Part shown: positions 53,360 through 61,981 of the stretch, in pieces
Layout: each line of letters begins with the position of its first letter
Numbering within the stretch: the stretch's first letter is position 1
Source of the DNA: an uncultured Caldisericota bacterium
GTDB taxonomy: Bacteria > Caldisericota > Caldisericia > Cryosericales > Cryosericaceae
Assembly (NCBI GenBank): GCA_903871855.1
Contig: CAIQIK010000016.1
Coordinates: forward strand, 1-64,000
Direction: 5' to 3'
Length of the DNA stretch: 64,000 bases
Notes under the pieces: model-generated
What the model was told of the DNA's origin: nothing
The model's input: only the letters and a program-made list of their open reading frames with translations
Databases searched by the model: none
Position numbers and translations under genes: made by a program

Positions 53360-55069
53360 ATGGAATACAAAGAATACATCGCCGACATAAGCACCAAAAT
53401 TGGCATCCTCGACGTTATAGGCCACTACGTCAGACTGCGCAAACAGGGCCGCAACTACGTGGGCCTCTGCCCATTTCACCATGAGAAGACGCCATCATTC
53501 ACGGTCAGTCCCGACAAGAACATGTTCTACTGCTTTGGCTGCAAGGCATCCGGAGATATGCTGACGTTTGTGCGCAAAGTGCACAACGTATCGCTTCCAG
53601 AAGCAATCGAGATCGTGTCCAAGGAGTTCCATGTCGAGCTGCCGCCATGGCATATGTCCACGGCGGCATCACGAGAGCGTCAGGAACTCCTGCAAACGCT
53701 CAAGATCGTCGCGACCGCGTTCGCTGCTGCACTGCAGAGCGCTCAAGCAGGAGAGTGCCAGGAGTATATCAGAAGTCGCGGACTTAGTTCTGAGACGGTG
53801 AAGCATTTCTCTCTTGGCTATTGTCCCCACAATACAGACAGCCTCGTCAAGTGGTGTTCGGAACATGGGACCCTCGAGGACAGTCTCGCACGCACCGGCA
53901 TCGTGCAACGGCATGAAGGGCATACATTCTCGCCATTTGCGCACCGACTGATGTTTCCAATCTGGGACAGCATCGGCAATATCATCGCATTTGGTGGACG
54001 AGCTATCGACGGGTCGATGCCCAAATACACGAACAGCCCCGAGACTCCGCTGTTTGCCAAGAGAAGAACGCTTTACGCGCTCCCTCTTGCCGAGCCGTCC
54101 ATACGTGAAACCGGAGTGGCTGTCGTCGTCGAGGGATACATGGACGCTATCGCTCTCCACGCCGCAGGTTTCACCAATACGGTTGCCTCGCTTGGCACGG
54201 CATTCACAGAGGAACAAGCTACTCTTCTGAAACGGAGCGCGTCTCGCGTTCTTCTCAATTTCGACAGCGATGAAGCCGGCCAGCGGGCCGCTCGACTTGC
54301 ACTCTCTATAGCCGACCGAACCGGGCTGGATGTAGCCGTAGTCAGGGTCGAAGGGGCAAAGGACCCAGATGAGCTGCTGCGCGAACCTGGGGGAAAGGCT
54401 CAATACCAGGTCGCCCTGGACAAGGCAATATCCGTGGGCGACTTCCTGCTCGATGCTGCCGCCCTTGGCAGGGACATGACCTCAGTAAGCGGTCGGAGGG
54501 CATTTGTGCAGGAGGTGATGGAGTCTGTGGACGGCATGCAGGACTCATTGCTGAGAACTCAGCTTCTCACTCAGATTGCACGCCGAGTCGATATTCGTGA
54601 GGAAGAGGTTCTCGCAATGTACCACAAGGGCCGCACAAACGTTGAACAGCCCGCGGTCACTGATCCGTGGAGACTCCCGCGCAAGAGCCTGGGACACTCC
54701 AGAATCCCGACAGGGGGATCTCTGCAGAGCGCACGCTCTGTGCTTGAGCAGGACGTTGTCCATGGCTTGATACACAATCTCGACAGACTTTTCGAGCTTC
54801 TGCCGCTCCTCGATGGACTGTCGTTGCAGGATGAAGCCTGTCAGGAGATTCTCAGCGTACTGCGCCGAGAGACCTCCGGCGAAACAGATCTGGTGCCCTC
54901 GCTGGTTGCACAGCTCGGGCCGGAAGCTTCGGCTCTGGTAGGTCGATGGAGCCTCGAAGAACACAAGTTAAGCTACCAGGGAGTGAGAGATACAGCCAGC
55001 AGGCTGCAATCGGGATCGTCTGCCGTGACAACGGGAGATGGTTCGATGACCCGTGAAAGGGGTGGGTGA
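53360..55069 (+). CDS. dnaG: DNA primase DnaG
   Basis: Makes RNA primers at the fork. N-terminal CHC2 zinc domain ([25 protein letters not shown]), catalytic Toprim domain with [12 protein letters not shown] and [13 protein letters not shown], then a DnaB-binding-type C-terminal region with weak conservation. 569 residues. Its stop shares one base with the rpoD start. Confidence 0.95.
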   Translation: MEYKEYIADISTKIGILDVIGHYVRLRKQGRNYVGLCPFHHEKTPSFTVSPDKNMFYCFGCKASGDMLTFVRKVHNVSLPEAIEIVSKEFHVELPPWHMSTAASRERQELLQTLKIVATAFAAALQSAQAGECQEYIRSRGLSSETVKHFSLGYCPHNTDSLVKWCSEHGTLEDSLARTGIVQRHEGHTFSPFAHRLMFPIWDSIGNIIAFGGRAIDGSMPKYTNSPETPLFAKRRTLYALPLAEPSIRETGVAVVVEGYMDAIALHAAGFTNTVASLGTAFTEEQATLLKRSASRVLLNFDSDEAGQRAARLALSIADRTGLDVAVVRVEGAKDPDELLREPGGKAQYQVALDKAISVGDFLLDAAALGRDMTSVSGRRAFVQEVMESVDGMQDSLLRTQLLTQIARRVDIREEEVLAMYHKGRTNVEQPAVTDPWRLPRKSLGHSRIPTGGSLQSARSVLEQDVVHGLIHNLDRLFELLPLLDGLSLQDEACQEILSVLRRETSGETDLVPSLVAQLGPEASALVGRWSLEEHKLSYQGVRDTASRLQSGSSAVTTGDGSMTRERGG

Positions 55070-56544
55070 TGGCAGAGAAGAAGAATACCGCACGCAAGAC
55101 CGAGGTTCACGAAGAGGCTCATCGACCCAAGGCCTTGCGACTCCCGCATAAGAAGTTGACAAAAACGGCAACTCTGTCCGAGGCAGTCATTAAGAACAAA
55201 CGCTTCAGGCCGTCCCGGAAGAACCCTGTGAACACTGCCGTGGACAAAACCTCTGAGACCGTGCCCACTACGAGGCGTGTTCCCACAGTAAAGTTCCTGG
55301 ACAACGAGAAGAAAACGATCGGTAAAGAAGGACACGAATCCGATCTGGAGCTGGAAGAGGAACAGGAAGGTTCCCACGAAGAAGGTCCCACCACTGAACC
55401 GCCGCTCCCCAAGAAACGTGAGCTGGTCAAGCTGCTAGACAGCGCCCGCCAAGAAGGCGTTCTGGACTATGAGGCCGTCATGAATGCGTTAGAAAAGCAT
55501 GACCTCTCCGTCGAAGAGCTCGACGTCTTCTATGAGCGGATGGACTTTGAGGGAATTGTCTTTGGCACTCCCCGTTTCGTCAAGTCCACAGCCAAGAAAA
55601 CGATCACAGCACCTTCCATCCCCTCGATCATCCGCGTTACGACCCAGGAAGAGCAGAATCCGATCCAATCCTATCTGAGCGATATCGGCCGCGTGCCGCT
55701 GCTGACACCGGATCAGGAGAAGTCACTGGGCAAAAGCGTCATGGCGGGCGATATGGAGGCGCGGCGCCAGCTTATCGAGGCCAACCTTCGGCTGGTCGTC
55801 AGTATCGCGAAGAAATACACGGGTCGCGGCCTGTCCTTCCTTGACTTGGTCGAAGAGGGCAATCTCGGCCTTATCAGGGCCGTCGAGAAGTTCGACTACA
55901 AGCGTGGATTTCGATTCTCCACGTACGCCACCTGGTGGATCCGCCAGTCGATGACACGTGCGCTGGCTGACCAGTCACGCCTGATCCGGGTGCCGGTACA
56001 CATGGTCGAGAACCTCAACAAAATCGACAAGATCAAGAAGGGATTCCTTCAGGAACATGGGCGAGAGCCGACCAAAGAAGAGCTCGCCACCGCCATGGGC
56101 ATTCCCGTCAAAAAGATCATCCGGTATCTGCGCCTCGGGCAACAGCCACTATCTCTCGAGAACACCGTTGGAGATGAGGAGGAGAGTCGTCTGGAGAACT
56201 TCATTGAGGACGAGAAGAGCCCCTCTCCTGAGAAGGAAACCTTCAACAAATACTACAAAGAACAGTTGGAGCGCATCCTCGAGACGCTCCCGGAACGAGA
56301 GAAGAAGATCCTCATCTACAGAGAGGGTCTTCAGGGTGAATACGAGCACACGCTGGAAGAAGTCGGCACAATGTTCCAGGTCACGCGTGAACGTATCCGC
56401 CAGATCGAGGCTAAAGCCAAGCGCAAGCTCAAGGAGATGATTGCCAAGGAGAATGGGATGAGTGAGGAGGACATGCACAACGATGGCAATGTCATCCGGC
56501 ATCGCACGTCGTCGAATCGAAGGCGGTCGCCCTCTCAGACCTGA
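55069..56544 (+). CDS. rpoD: Primary RNA polymerase sigma factor RpoD (SigA)
   Basis: Housekeeping sigma70 with regions 1.2 ([16 protein letters not shown]), 2 ([13 protein letters not shown]...[18 protein letters not shown]), 3 and 4 ([32 protein letters not shown]). A region 1.1-like helical segment ([27 protein letters not shown]) lies near residue 125, preceded by about 120 residues rich in Lys, Arg and Glu with no recognised fold. The ORF track begins one codon earlier at a GTG. 491 residues. Confidence 0.96.
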   Translation: MAEKKNTARKTEVHEEAHRPKALRLPHKKLTKTATLSEAVIKNKRFRPSRKNPVNTAVDKTSETVPTTRRVPTVKFLDNEKKTIGKEGHESDLELEEEQEGSHEEGPTTEPPLPKKRELVKLLDSARQEGVLDYEAVMNALEKHDLSVEELDVFYERMDFEGIVFGTPRFVKSTAKKTITAPSIPSIIRVTTQEEQNPIQSYLSDIGRVPLLTPDQEKSLGKSVMAGDMEARRQLIEANLRLVVSIAKKYTGRGLSFLDLVEEGNLGLIRAVEKFDYKRGFRFSTYATWWIRQSMTRALADQSRLIRVPVHMVENLNKIDKIKKGFLQEHGREPTKEELATAMGIPVKKIIRYLRLGQQPLSLENTVGDEEESRLENFIEDEKSPSPEKETFNKYYKEQLERILETLPEREKKILIYREGLQGEYEHTLEEVGTMFQVTRERIRQIEAKAKRKLKEMIAKENGMSEEDMHNDGNVIRHRTSSNRRRSPSQT

Positions 56545-56559
56545 TTGACAGTCCGCATC

Positions 56560-56587
56560 TTGACATTTTGGCTCTCAAGACTAGAAT
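56560..56587 (+). promoter_or_regulatory. Promoter of tRNA-Asn
   Basis: Perfect TTGACA, 16-base spacer and TAGAAT (5/6). The predicted start lies within a few bases of the tRNA 5' end. A second TTGACA occurs 15 bases upstream without a matching -10. Confidence 0.75.
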
Positions 56588-56598
56588 GCCTATTACGT

Positions 56599-56674
56599 TC
56601 CCCGATAGCTCAACGGTGGTAGCACTGGACTGTTAATCCGGGGGTTGTAGGTTCGAATCCTACTCGGGGAGCCA
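56599..56674 (+). tRNA. tRNA-Asn (anticodon GUU)
   Basis: 76-nt tRNA. Acceptor TCCCCGA pairs with TCGGGGA, the anticodon loop is CTGTTAA (GTT), the T-arm is GTAGG/CCTAC with TTCGAAT, and the CCA end is encoded. The D-arm (GCTCAACGGTGGTAGC) pairs over only three bases with an enlarged loop, but all other parts are normal. Confidence 0.94.
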
Positions 56675-56714
56675 GAATTCGGTCCGCCAATTTGGAATTG
56701 TATAATATTTGGTG

Positions 56715-56757
56715 CACGGCCCCGTGGGATGAATTCCACGGGGCCGTGTTTCTTTTT
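56715..56757 (+). terminator. Strong Rho-independent terminator after tRNA-Asn
   Basis: CACGGCCCCGTGG pairs perfectly with CCACGGGGCCGTG (13 bp, eight-base loop), followed by TTTCTTTTT. The best terminator in the window. Confidence 0.93.
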
Positions 56758-56911
56758 CCACTATGTGGCCCTGCATTGCCTACTCCTGACCAAAGCCAAG
56801 AAGGAGAACCTCCTCAACCAGCTCAAGAACAAGCAGGGGCTTGTCGACGTGTGCGAGAAAACTGCCAACAATAAACTGGCGGCTGCGTCGGCGATGATGA
56901 TTCTCCCTTAG
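56758..56911 (+). pseudogene. Coding-like remnant, C-terminal fragment of unknown protein
   Basis: The frame directly after the terminator reads TKAKKENLLNQLKNKQGLVDV and ends AAASAMMILP-stop. Codon choice resembles real genes, but the only ATG upstream lies inside the terminator loop, so nothing could start it sensibly. I do not recognise the family. It may be the tail of a lost gene or a chance open frame. Confidence 0.25.
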
Positions 56912-56965
56912 AACCCGACCCGACCACCAGTTCCGGTGCAAGTGATTGTGCGGCTTCTCGCCAGG

Positions 56966-57220
56966 CTATCTGCTTCCGCGCCTTAGGAGCCGGAGCAAGG
57001 CGACCAACAATATCGCGCCCACCACTGCCGTAATCAGGGCTCCAAGCAGTCCGCTTCCCGGAGCAATCCCCAGCTTCCCAAACAACCATCCACCGATCCA
57101 GCCGCCGATCGCACCGACAATCAAATCGCCGAGCAAACCATAGCCGCTGCCTTTGATGACTTGACCCGCGATCCAGCCGGCGGCGATACCGATGACGACC
57201 CACCAGAACCAACTTGGCAT
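56966..57220 (-). CDS. GlsB/YeaQ/YmgE family small membrane protein
   Basis: An 84-residue protein with three hydrophobic, Gly-rich segments: WFWWVVIGIAAGWIAGQVI, LLGDLIVGAIGGWIGGWLFG and LLGALITAVVGAILLVALLRLL. This is the transglycosylase-associated / GlsB stress-response family pattern. AAGGAGG lies seven bases before the ATG. The molecular function of the family is not settled. It stands alone in a sparse region. Confidence 0.88.
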   Translation of the reverse strand: MPSWFWWVVIGIAAGWIAGQVIKGSGYGLLGDLIVGAIGGWIGGWLFGKLGIAPGSGLLGALITAVVGAILLVALLRLLRRGSR

Positions 57221-57378
57221 ATCCTAGCCTCCTTGTTTCGACATCCTAGTCGTGGATTGATTATCAGACATCAAATAGACCGCCTCTTCGACGCTTGCCA
57301 GCCATTTCGCGTCCATGAATTCTGCTTTGCGGCCAGCTGGTCCAGACGCCGACGAATGTTGAGCAATATACTAATGGA

Positions 57379-57407
57379 ATACTAACGAGGCCAAATGGTC
57401 TTGTCAA
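57379..57407 (-). promoter_or_regulatory. Possible promoter of the GlsB-like gene
   Basis: On the minus strand a perfect TTGACA, 17-base spacer and TAGTAT (4/6). It would give a leader of about 150 bases before the GlsB-like ATG; that leader contains an unremarkable 27-codon open frame and no recognised structure. The site overlaps the end of the adjacent coding-like remnant, so it could be chance. Confidence 0.4.
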
Positions 57408-57707
57408 GCCCCGACCTCTTTCTTCTCGGCTGCGTTTCGCCAGCTCCCTTCCGAGACTCTCCGATCGTCTCCACTACATATTCGAGCGACAGGTCTATCG
57501 GCCTGATTCCGGAGCTTCCCCGAGCACGGTCAAATGCGTCGCCAGCGACATCGCCCCAGGCAGAAGCTGATCGACTGGATAGACAGGCATACCCGAGATA
57601 CGATGGAATCCATAGTCGATGCCGGTAACAACGCTCGCTCTTGAGAGGCCATCTTCCTGACCCGCATGGGGCTCTGTCTCACGTCCGAGTGATACACGTC
57701 GATCGGT
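57382..57707 (-). pseudogene. Frameshifted coding-like remnant between GlsB-like gene and ispE
   Basis: The roughly 300 bases upstream of ispE contain no intact gene. On the minus strand one frame is open for 70 codons without a proper start (VVTGIDYGFHRISGMPVYPV, then LLPGAMSLATHLTVLGEAPE) and ends at TAG. An overlapping second frame continues with IDLSLEYVVETIGESRKGAG and ends RSGLDKTIWPR-stop. The two read like one protein broken by a frameshift. I do not recognise the family. Confidence 0.35.
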
Positions 57708-57714
57708 TCATCGC

Positions 57715-57720
57715 TATACT
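57715..57720 (+). promoter_or_regulatory. -10 element of ispE
   Basis: TATACT (5/6) ends six bases before the ispE ATG, so the transcript would start at or next to the start codon. The -35 at 18 bases (GATACA) is weak. No Shine-Dalgarno is present, in keeping with a leaderless message. Confidence 0.45.
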
Positions 57721-57726
57721 AAATGT

Positions 57727-58665
57727 ATGAGCAATTGGGTGGAACAAGGCGCTGCAGATGCGGGACAGCACATTCACGTCGAGACGAGGATCAAAGTCAA
57801 TGCCTGGTTACGCGTGCTACCCAGACGGGACGGTCAGGCACTTCATGAATTGGAGTCACTCTTCCTGGGCGTCGCAACAGGGGACCGGCTCCACTTCGAC
57901 GTATTTCCTTCGTCGTCTGCTGAATTCCATCTCACGTCCAATCGTCCAGACCTGGTTCCACACAACTCTGTACAGCGAGCCTGGACTGCGTTCAACACTG
58001 CCATCCGACCACTCCACGGGCGTCGCTCCTTCCAGGTTTTCGCGTATCTGGAAAAACGAATCCCCGAGAAGACCGGCCTCGGTGCGGGCAGTGGTGACGC
58101 AGGAGCAGCGATCCTTACACTGAACGAGTTCTATGGCTTTCCCCTTAGCTCCGGTCAGCTCCTGGCTCTGGCGAGCTCGCTCGGTTCTGATGTCCCATTC
58201 TTCGTCCAGTCAGGACCCTGCATCGTTCGCGGCACGGGGGAGATCCTGGACCCGACCCCCCCACTTTCTCCCTTATGGTGCTGCATCGCTCTTCCAACCT
58301 TCCGCATCGACACCAGCCGCGCCTATGCGGCTCTCGACGACACCATCGCCAGAAGAGAAGCATCAGAAGTCGAGCCCACGGTCGACCTGGGCTCTGTCAT
58401 TGAAGCCCTTCGCACACGCACGCCACTCGGAGGCTCTGGTGAAGTGCGCCTAAACTCCTTTGAAGCAGCTCTAGGCGAACATACCGCTAGCTTCTTGGGC
58501 ATTCGCGCCATGCTTCTCGCGAGTGGCGCCATTCTCAGCGGTCTCAGCGGCTCAGGGAGCGCTATCTTCGGTATATATGCAGAAAGGGCAGCTGCTTCTG
58601 CGGCTGCCCTTGAGGTCCGGCGACACGTCAGTGCAGCGCGGACACTTGTTGCGGAGATTTTGTAG
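57727..58665 (+). CDS. ispE: 4-diphosphocytidyl-2-C-methyl-D-erythritol kinase IspE
   Basis: GHMP kinase of the MEP isoprenoid pathway. Substrate motif KVNAWLRVLPRRDG (KINxxLxV in most homologues), ATP-binding PEKTGLGAGSGDAGAA near residue 120, and the C-terminal ILSGLSGSGSAIFGIY. 312 residues, with about 20 extra N-terminal residues (MSNWVEQGAADAGQ). It converges on rplL with only three bases between the stops. Confidence 0.92.
   Translation: MSNWVEQGAADAGQHIHVETRIKVNAWLRVLPRRDGQALHELESLFLGVATGDRLHFDVFPSSSAEFHLTSNRPDLVPHNSVQRAWTAFNTAIRPLHGRRSFQVFAYLEKRIPEKTGLGAGSGDAGAAILTLNEFYGFPLSSGQLLALASSLGSDVPFFVQSGPCIVRGTGEILDPTPPLSPLWCCIALPTFRIDTSRAYAALDDTIARREASEVEPTVDLGSVIEALRTRTPLGGSGEVRLNSFEAALGEHTASFLGIRAMLLASGAILSGLSGSGSAIFGIYAERAAASAAALEVRRHVSAARTLVAEIL
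58584..58611 (-). terminator. Hairpin inside the ispE 3' end, possible rplJL terminator
   Basis: AAGGGCAGC and GCTGCCCTT form a nine-base-pair stem with a ten-base loop, about 60 bases past the rplL stop on the minus strand. The following tract is TCTGCATATATA, poor in T runs. It may be only a product of the alanine-rich ispE coding (AAASAAAL). Confidence 0.3.
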
Positions 58666-58668
58666 AAG

Positions 58669-59031
58669 CTACTTGATCTCGACGGTGGCGCCGGCAGCCT
58701 CGAGCTTGGCCTTGATCTCGCCTGCTTCTTTCTCGGGGATATGCTCCTTGACGGGCTTTGGAGCGCCATCGACGACATCCTTGGACTCCTTGAGGCCGAG
58801 GCCGGTGATCTCGCGAACAACCTTGATGACCTCGATCTTCTTCTCGCCAACGGTCTTGAGGATAACATCAAACTCGGTCTTGACCTCGGCAACAGCAGCC
58901 GGGGCAGCAGCAACAGCAGCAGCCGGGGCAGCAGCTGAAACGCCAAACTTCTCTTCGATCATCTTAACAAGGTCGGCAAGGTCAAGAACGGTCATGCTCT
59001 CGATAGCTGAAAGGATTTCTTCTTTGGTCAT
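58669..59031 (-). CDS. rplL: 50S ribosomal protein L7/L12
   Basis: Stalk protein, 120 residues. N-terminal dimerisation helix ([22 protein letters not shown]), Ala-rich hinge, and C-terminal domain with [34 protein letters not shown]. The gene usually next, rpoB, does not follow. Confidence 0.97.
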   Translation of the reverse strand: MTKEEILSAIESMTVLDLADLVKMIEEKFGVSAAAPAAAVAAAPAAVAEVKTEFDVILKTVGEKKIEVIKVVREITGLGLKESKDVVDGAPKPVKEHIPEKEAGEIKAKLEAAGATVEIK

Positions 59032-59054
59032 GTCATTCCTCCTGTTGAATAATG

Positions 59055-59600
59055 TTATGCTTGCGGTGCGGTCTGAGCTTTCTGCTCGCGGACTCTGTCA
59101 AGTGCATAGGCAATACTGCTTACGGTTTGCTTCAGTGCCATGGCTAGCCCTGTAACCGGCCCGTTCATGCCGCGGCACACCTGTGCGATAAGCTCGTCCC
59201 TGGTCGGCAACAGCGCGAGACGCTCGACCATCGGCTCGTCGAAAAAGCGCCCGTCAACGATTGCTCCCTTGACGACAAAGCGCTGCTCGCCAGACTTGCC
59301 AGTCGGCTTCTTGTACAGGGCCTTTGCCAGAATCGATGGATCGGTCTTGCCAAGTCCGATGGCGGTCATCTGGGTGAACAGAGACTCCGGCAACATCAGG
59401 CCGACTTCCTTCATGGCCCGCTCGAGGAGAGTATTTTTGACGACGATATACTCAATACCCTGCTTCGTCAGCTTCTTGCGTTCGTTCGCAACAAACGACG
59501 CTTTTAGCCCCTCGTAGCCCACGAAAACGATGGACTCCGACTCTTTCAGTTGTTTGACAAGGTTCTCCACAAGCTGTTTCTTCTGATCCTTAGTTAGCAC
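59055..59600 (-). CDS. rplJ: 50S ribosomal protein L10
   Basis: Base of the ribosomal stalk; binds L7/L12 dimers with its C-terminal helix. [35 protein letters not shown] and [15 protein letters not shown] are typical. 181 residues. GTG start with GGAGG. Expected autoregulator through the leader just upstream. Confidence 0.96.
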   Translation of the reverse strand: MLTKDQKKQLVENLVKQLKESESIVFVGYEGLKASFVANERKKLTKQGIEYIVVKNTLLERAMKEVGLMLPESLFTQMTAIGLGKTDPSILAKALYKKPTGKSGEQRFVVKGAIVDGRFFDEPMVERLALLPTRDELIAQVCRGMNGPVTGLAMALKQTVSSIAYALDRVREQKAQTAPQA

Positions 59601-59620
59601 GTTTCACCTCCTCTTTGCGT

Positions 59621-59654
59621 AGAAAAGAAAAGCTCTCTGCCAACAACAGAGAGC
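59621..59654 (-). terminator. Attenuator hairpin in the L10 leader
   Basis: GCTCTCTG pairs with CAGAGAGC around a seven-base loop, followed on the minus strand by TTTTCTTTTC. It lies between the L10-binding core and the rplJ start, as expected for a regulated terminator. Confidence 0.8.
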
Positions 59655-59756
59655 CGTATTGCACATGGTCAACAAGCGCAAACGCCTCGGCGGGCAAGAT
59701 TGAGGGGACGAACCCCGCTCGCTGTCTTAGGCTACTAGTCGTAATAAGAGTGTACT
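59655..59756 (-). ncRNA. Ribosomal protein L10 leader
   Basis: The rplA-rplJ gap carries the L10-leader hallmarks on the minus strand: CCTAAGACAGCGAGCGGGG, CCCTCAATCTTGCCCGCCGAGG, then the attenuator. In the known family, excess L10-L12 complex binds this kink-turn structure and lowers rplJ-rplL expression. Confidence 0.8.
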
Positions 59757-60446
59757 CTAAAGTTTGCTCGTGTCCAGTCGGATTGCCGGGCTCATAGTGA
59801 GCGCCAAATAGGTCTTGCCTAGGTACGTTCCCTTCACCGAGGAAGGACGAGCTCTCTGGATTGCTTCAAACAGAGACATGAAGTTCTCCTTGATTGCGGC
59901 AGGAGTGAAGCTCGACTTGCCAAGCGGGCAGTGCACCGTTCCGACCTTGTCGACGCGGAACTCGATCTTGCCGGCCTTGAACTCGCGAACAGCCTTTCCC
60001 ACGTCCAACGTCACTGTGCCCGCCTTGGGGTTGGGCATCAATCCACGCGGTCCCAGTACGCGGGCTACCTTCCCGAGCGTTGCCATCATGTCCGGGGTTG
60101 CGATTGCAACGTCGAAGTCCAGCCAGCCGCCCTTGATCTTCTCGACGAGCTCCTCGCCACCTACGAAATCGGCGCCTGCCTCCTGAGCCTCAGTTGTCTT
60201 GTCACCCTTTGTGAATACGGCAACCCTGACGGTCTTACCTGTACCGGCTGGCAGTGTCACGACGCCACGAACGTTCTGATCAGCCTGTTTCGGATCGACG
60301 TTGAGCTTCATGCAGACTTCGATCGTCTCGTCGAACTTGGCTGTCCGTAACTTTGGAAGCAGTTCGACAGCCTCATCAAGTGTGTAGATCTTGGCGTGGT
60401 CGACAAGCTTTGCCACTTCCTGATATTTCTTTCCCTTCTTGCTCAT
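59757..60446 (-). CDS. rplA: 50S ribosomal protein L1
   Basis: 229 residues. [53 protein letters not shown], the [16 protein letters not shown] core and [17 protein letters not shown] are all standard. A 54-base gap to rplK contains a small imperfect hairpin (ACGTGG/CCACGT). Confidence 0.97.
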   Translation of the reverse strand: MSKKGKKYQEVAKLVDHAKIYTLDEAVELLPKLRTAKFDETIEVCMKLNVDPKQADQNVRGVVTLPAGTGKTVRVAVFTKGDKTTEAQEAGADFVGGEELVEKIKGGWLDFDVAIATPDMMATLGKVARVLGPRGLMPNPKAGTVTLDVGKAVREFKAGKIEFRVDKVGTVHCPLGKSSFTPAAIKENFMSLFEAIQRARPSSVKGTYLGKTYLALTMSPAIRLDTSKL

Positions 60447-60500
60447 GAATTACCTCCGTGGTTACGTGGAGAAGCTCCTCCCACGTGTGCTATAAGGCCG

Positions 60501-60926
60501 CTACTCGACGACCGTGACTCCCATGCTCCTGGCGGAGCCTGCAATGATCTTGATAGCTTCCTCAATGTCAGCAGTATTGAGATCCTCCATCTTGATCTTG
60601 GCGATCTCAGCCAACTGAGCTTTTGTGATGCGACCAACCTTCTTCTTGTTCGGCTCACCCGATCCAGCCTCGATCTTGATGGCCCTTTTGATGAGAGACG
60701 ATGCCGGCGGAGTCTTGGTGATGAACGTGAACGACTTGTCTTCGAAGACAGTAATGACCGCCGGGATGACCAGGCCAGCCTTGTCCTTGGTCCTCTCATT
60801 AAACTGCTTGCAGAACTCCATGATGTTGACGCCTTTCTGACCAAGAGCCGGACCAACAGGCGGTGCTGGTGTCGCCTTCCCTCCCTCAATCTGTACGCGC
60901 GCGTACCCTACGATCTTCTTCGCCAT
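60501..60926 (-). CDS. rplK: 50S ribosomal protein L11
   Basis: 141 residues. Standard N-terminal [33 protein letters not shown] and C-terminal [25 protein letters not shown] (23S GTPase-centre binding). Confidence 0.97.
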   Translation of the reverse strand: MAKKIVGYARVQIEGGKATPAPPVGPALGQKGVNIMEFCKQFNERTKDKAGLVIPAVITVFEDKSFTFITKTPPASSLIKRAIKIEAGSGEPNKKKVGRITKAQLAEIAKIKMEDLNTADIEEAIKIIAGSARSMGVTVVE

Positions 60927-60956
60927 AGCGGATACTACCCCCTAAACTCAGATCTA

Positions 60957-61487
60957 TCAGATCTTCTTGATAAAGCCGAAATCGATCTCGACTGGCATTT
61001 CGCGCCCGAACATCATAAGCTTGATGCGAGCCTTTTCCTTCTCAGGCGAGATACTCTCGACCTTCCCCTCCATCCCATCGAACGGGCCACCGATGATCTG
61101 TACGGTGTCGCCAACTTCGAAGTGAAGCTTCGCCACCGCCTCTTCCTCGGAAACTCTGTTCTTGATAATCCGTTCAACCTCTTCGTCCGAAAGAGGGATA
61201 GGCTTCCCGTAGTTGCCGACAAATCCCAGAATGCCGGGAGTGTGCGTAACCACATTCCAGGTCTCATCATCCATGATCATCTCGACAACGAGATACCCTG
61301 GGTAAACCTTCTCCTGTTTAACCTTCCGCTCCCCGTTCTTGATGATTACCTTGTTGTCCACGGGAAGAACCACAGAAAAGACGCGGTCCGTAAGAGCCAG
61401 TGTCTTGACTTTCTGCTCCAGGTTGTTTCTGGCCTTTTCCTCCGCACCAGAGTACGTGTGCAGGAGGTACCAGTTACGTTCGGCCAT
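60957..61487 (-). CDS. nusG: Transcription termination/antitermination protein NusG
   Basis: 176 residues. NGN domain (RNWYLLHTYSGAEEKARNNLE, VYPGYLVVEMIMDDETW) and a C-terminal KOW domain (FEVGDTVQIIGGPFDGMEGKVESI). No extra inserted domain as seen in Thermotoga NusG. Confidence 0.96.
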   Translation of the reverse strand: MAERNWYLLHTYSGAEEKARNNLEQKVKTLALTDRVFSVVLPVDNKVIIKNGERKVKQEKVYPGYLVVEMIMDDETWNVVTHTPGILGFVGNYGKPIPLSDEEVERIIKNRVSEEEAVAKLHFEVGDTVQIIGGPFDGMEGKVESISPEKEKARIKLMMFGREMPVEIDFGFIKKI

Positions 61488-61493
61488 CCAAAC

Positions 61494-61709
61494 CTACGAG
61501 ATGAGCCACTTCAGGGCGGCTGCAAACAAGTAATCCCAAGCGCCGATAAATATGGCCCAGAATCCAACGAAGGCAATGATGGTCACTCCGGACTTCGCGA
61601 GTTCACGGGGTCGGGGCCACGTGACCCTGTGCCGAATCTCCATCCACATAGACCGAATCCAGTTCTTGAAGCGTACACCTGCTGGCTTGACTGTCTTTGT
61701 ATTACTCAC
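61494..61709 (-). CDS. secE: Preprotein translocase subunit SecE
   Basis: Single-helix SecE, 71 residues: SMWMEIRHRVTWPRPRELAKS then a membrane helix (VTIIAFVGFWAIFIGAWDYLF). The ORF track extends upstream into tRNA-Trp; I use the GTG giving VSNTKTVKPAG, with GAGGAGG upstream. Confidence 0.93.
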   Translation of the reverse strand: MSNTKTVKPAGVRFKNWIRSMWMEIRHRVTWPRPRELAKSGVTIIAFVGFWAIFIGAWDYLFAAALKWLIS

Positions 61710-61730
61710 ACGTTCCTCCTCAAAGGAAGG

Positions 61731-61806
61731 TGGCAGGCCCGGAGGGGCTCGAACCCCCAACACTCGGTTTTGGAGACCGATGCTCTACCAGTTGAACTAC
61801 GGGCCT
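61731..61806 (-). tRNA. tRNA-Trp (anticodon CCA)
   Basis: 76-nt tRNA. Acceptor AGGCCCG pairs with CGGGCCT, the anticodon loop is CTCCAAA (CCA), and the CCA end is encoded. It lies between rpmG and secE, the common bacterial arrangement, so it is cut out of the operon transcript. Confidence 0.97.
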
Positions 61807-61822
61807 ACCTGGGGGCTTGCGG

Positions 61823-61972
61823 TTACTTCGTCTCCTTGTGTTCCGTATGCTTTCTGCAATGCGAACAGTACTTGTTCACATGCACTTTGTCTGGGTCATT
61901 CTTCTTGTTCTTGATGCTGGTGTAGTTGTGGTTTTTACACACTGTGCACTCGAGCGTAATGATGTCTCTCAT
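61823..61972 (-). CDS. rpmG: 50S ribosomal protein L33
   Basis: 49 residues, too short for the ORF track. [20 protein letters not shown] followed by [16 protein letters not shown]: the two CxxC pairs mark the zinc-binding form of L33. Ten bases after tuf. Confidence 0.95.
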   Translation of the reverse strand: MRDIITLECTVCKNHNYTSIKNKKNDPDKVHVNKYCSHCRKHTEHKETK

Positions 61973-61981
61973 GGCAGCCGC

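Noticed and set aside
56701-56706. Perfect TATAAT between tRNA-Asn and its terminator
   Set aside because: No acceptable -35, and any transcript would run straight into the terminator hairpin.
57233-57316. 27-codon minus-strand frame ahead of the GlsB-like gene
   Set aside because: No Shine-Dalgarno and no recognisable sequence; too short to support as a gene.
57395-57628. 77-aa plus-strand ORF
   Set aside because: Antisense to the better-looking minus-strand remnant; no ribosome site and no recognisable features.
60464-60486. Imperfect hairpin between rplK and rplA
   Set aside because: Short stem, no T-run, and the known L1 feedback sites usually lie ahead of rplK or in rplKA leaders of a different shape; not enough to call.
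60396-61925. 509-aa plus-strand ORF
   Set aside because: Antisense shadow of rplA, rplK, nusG, secE and tRNA-Trp, all of which are unmistakable on the minus strand.
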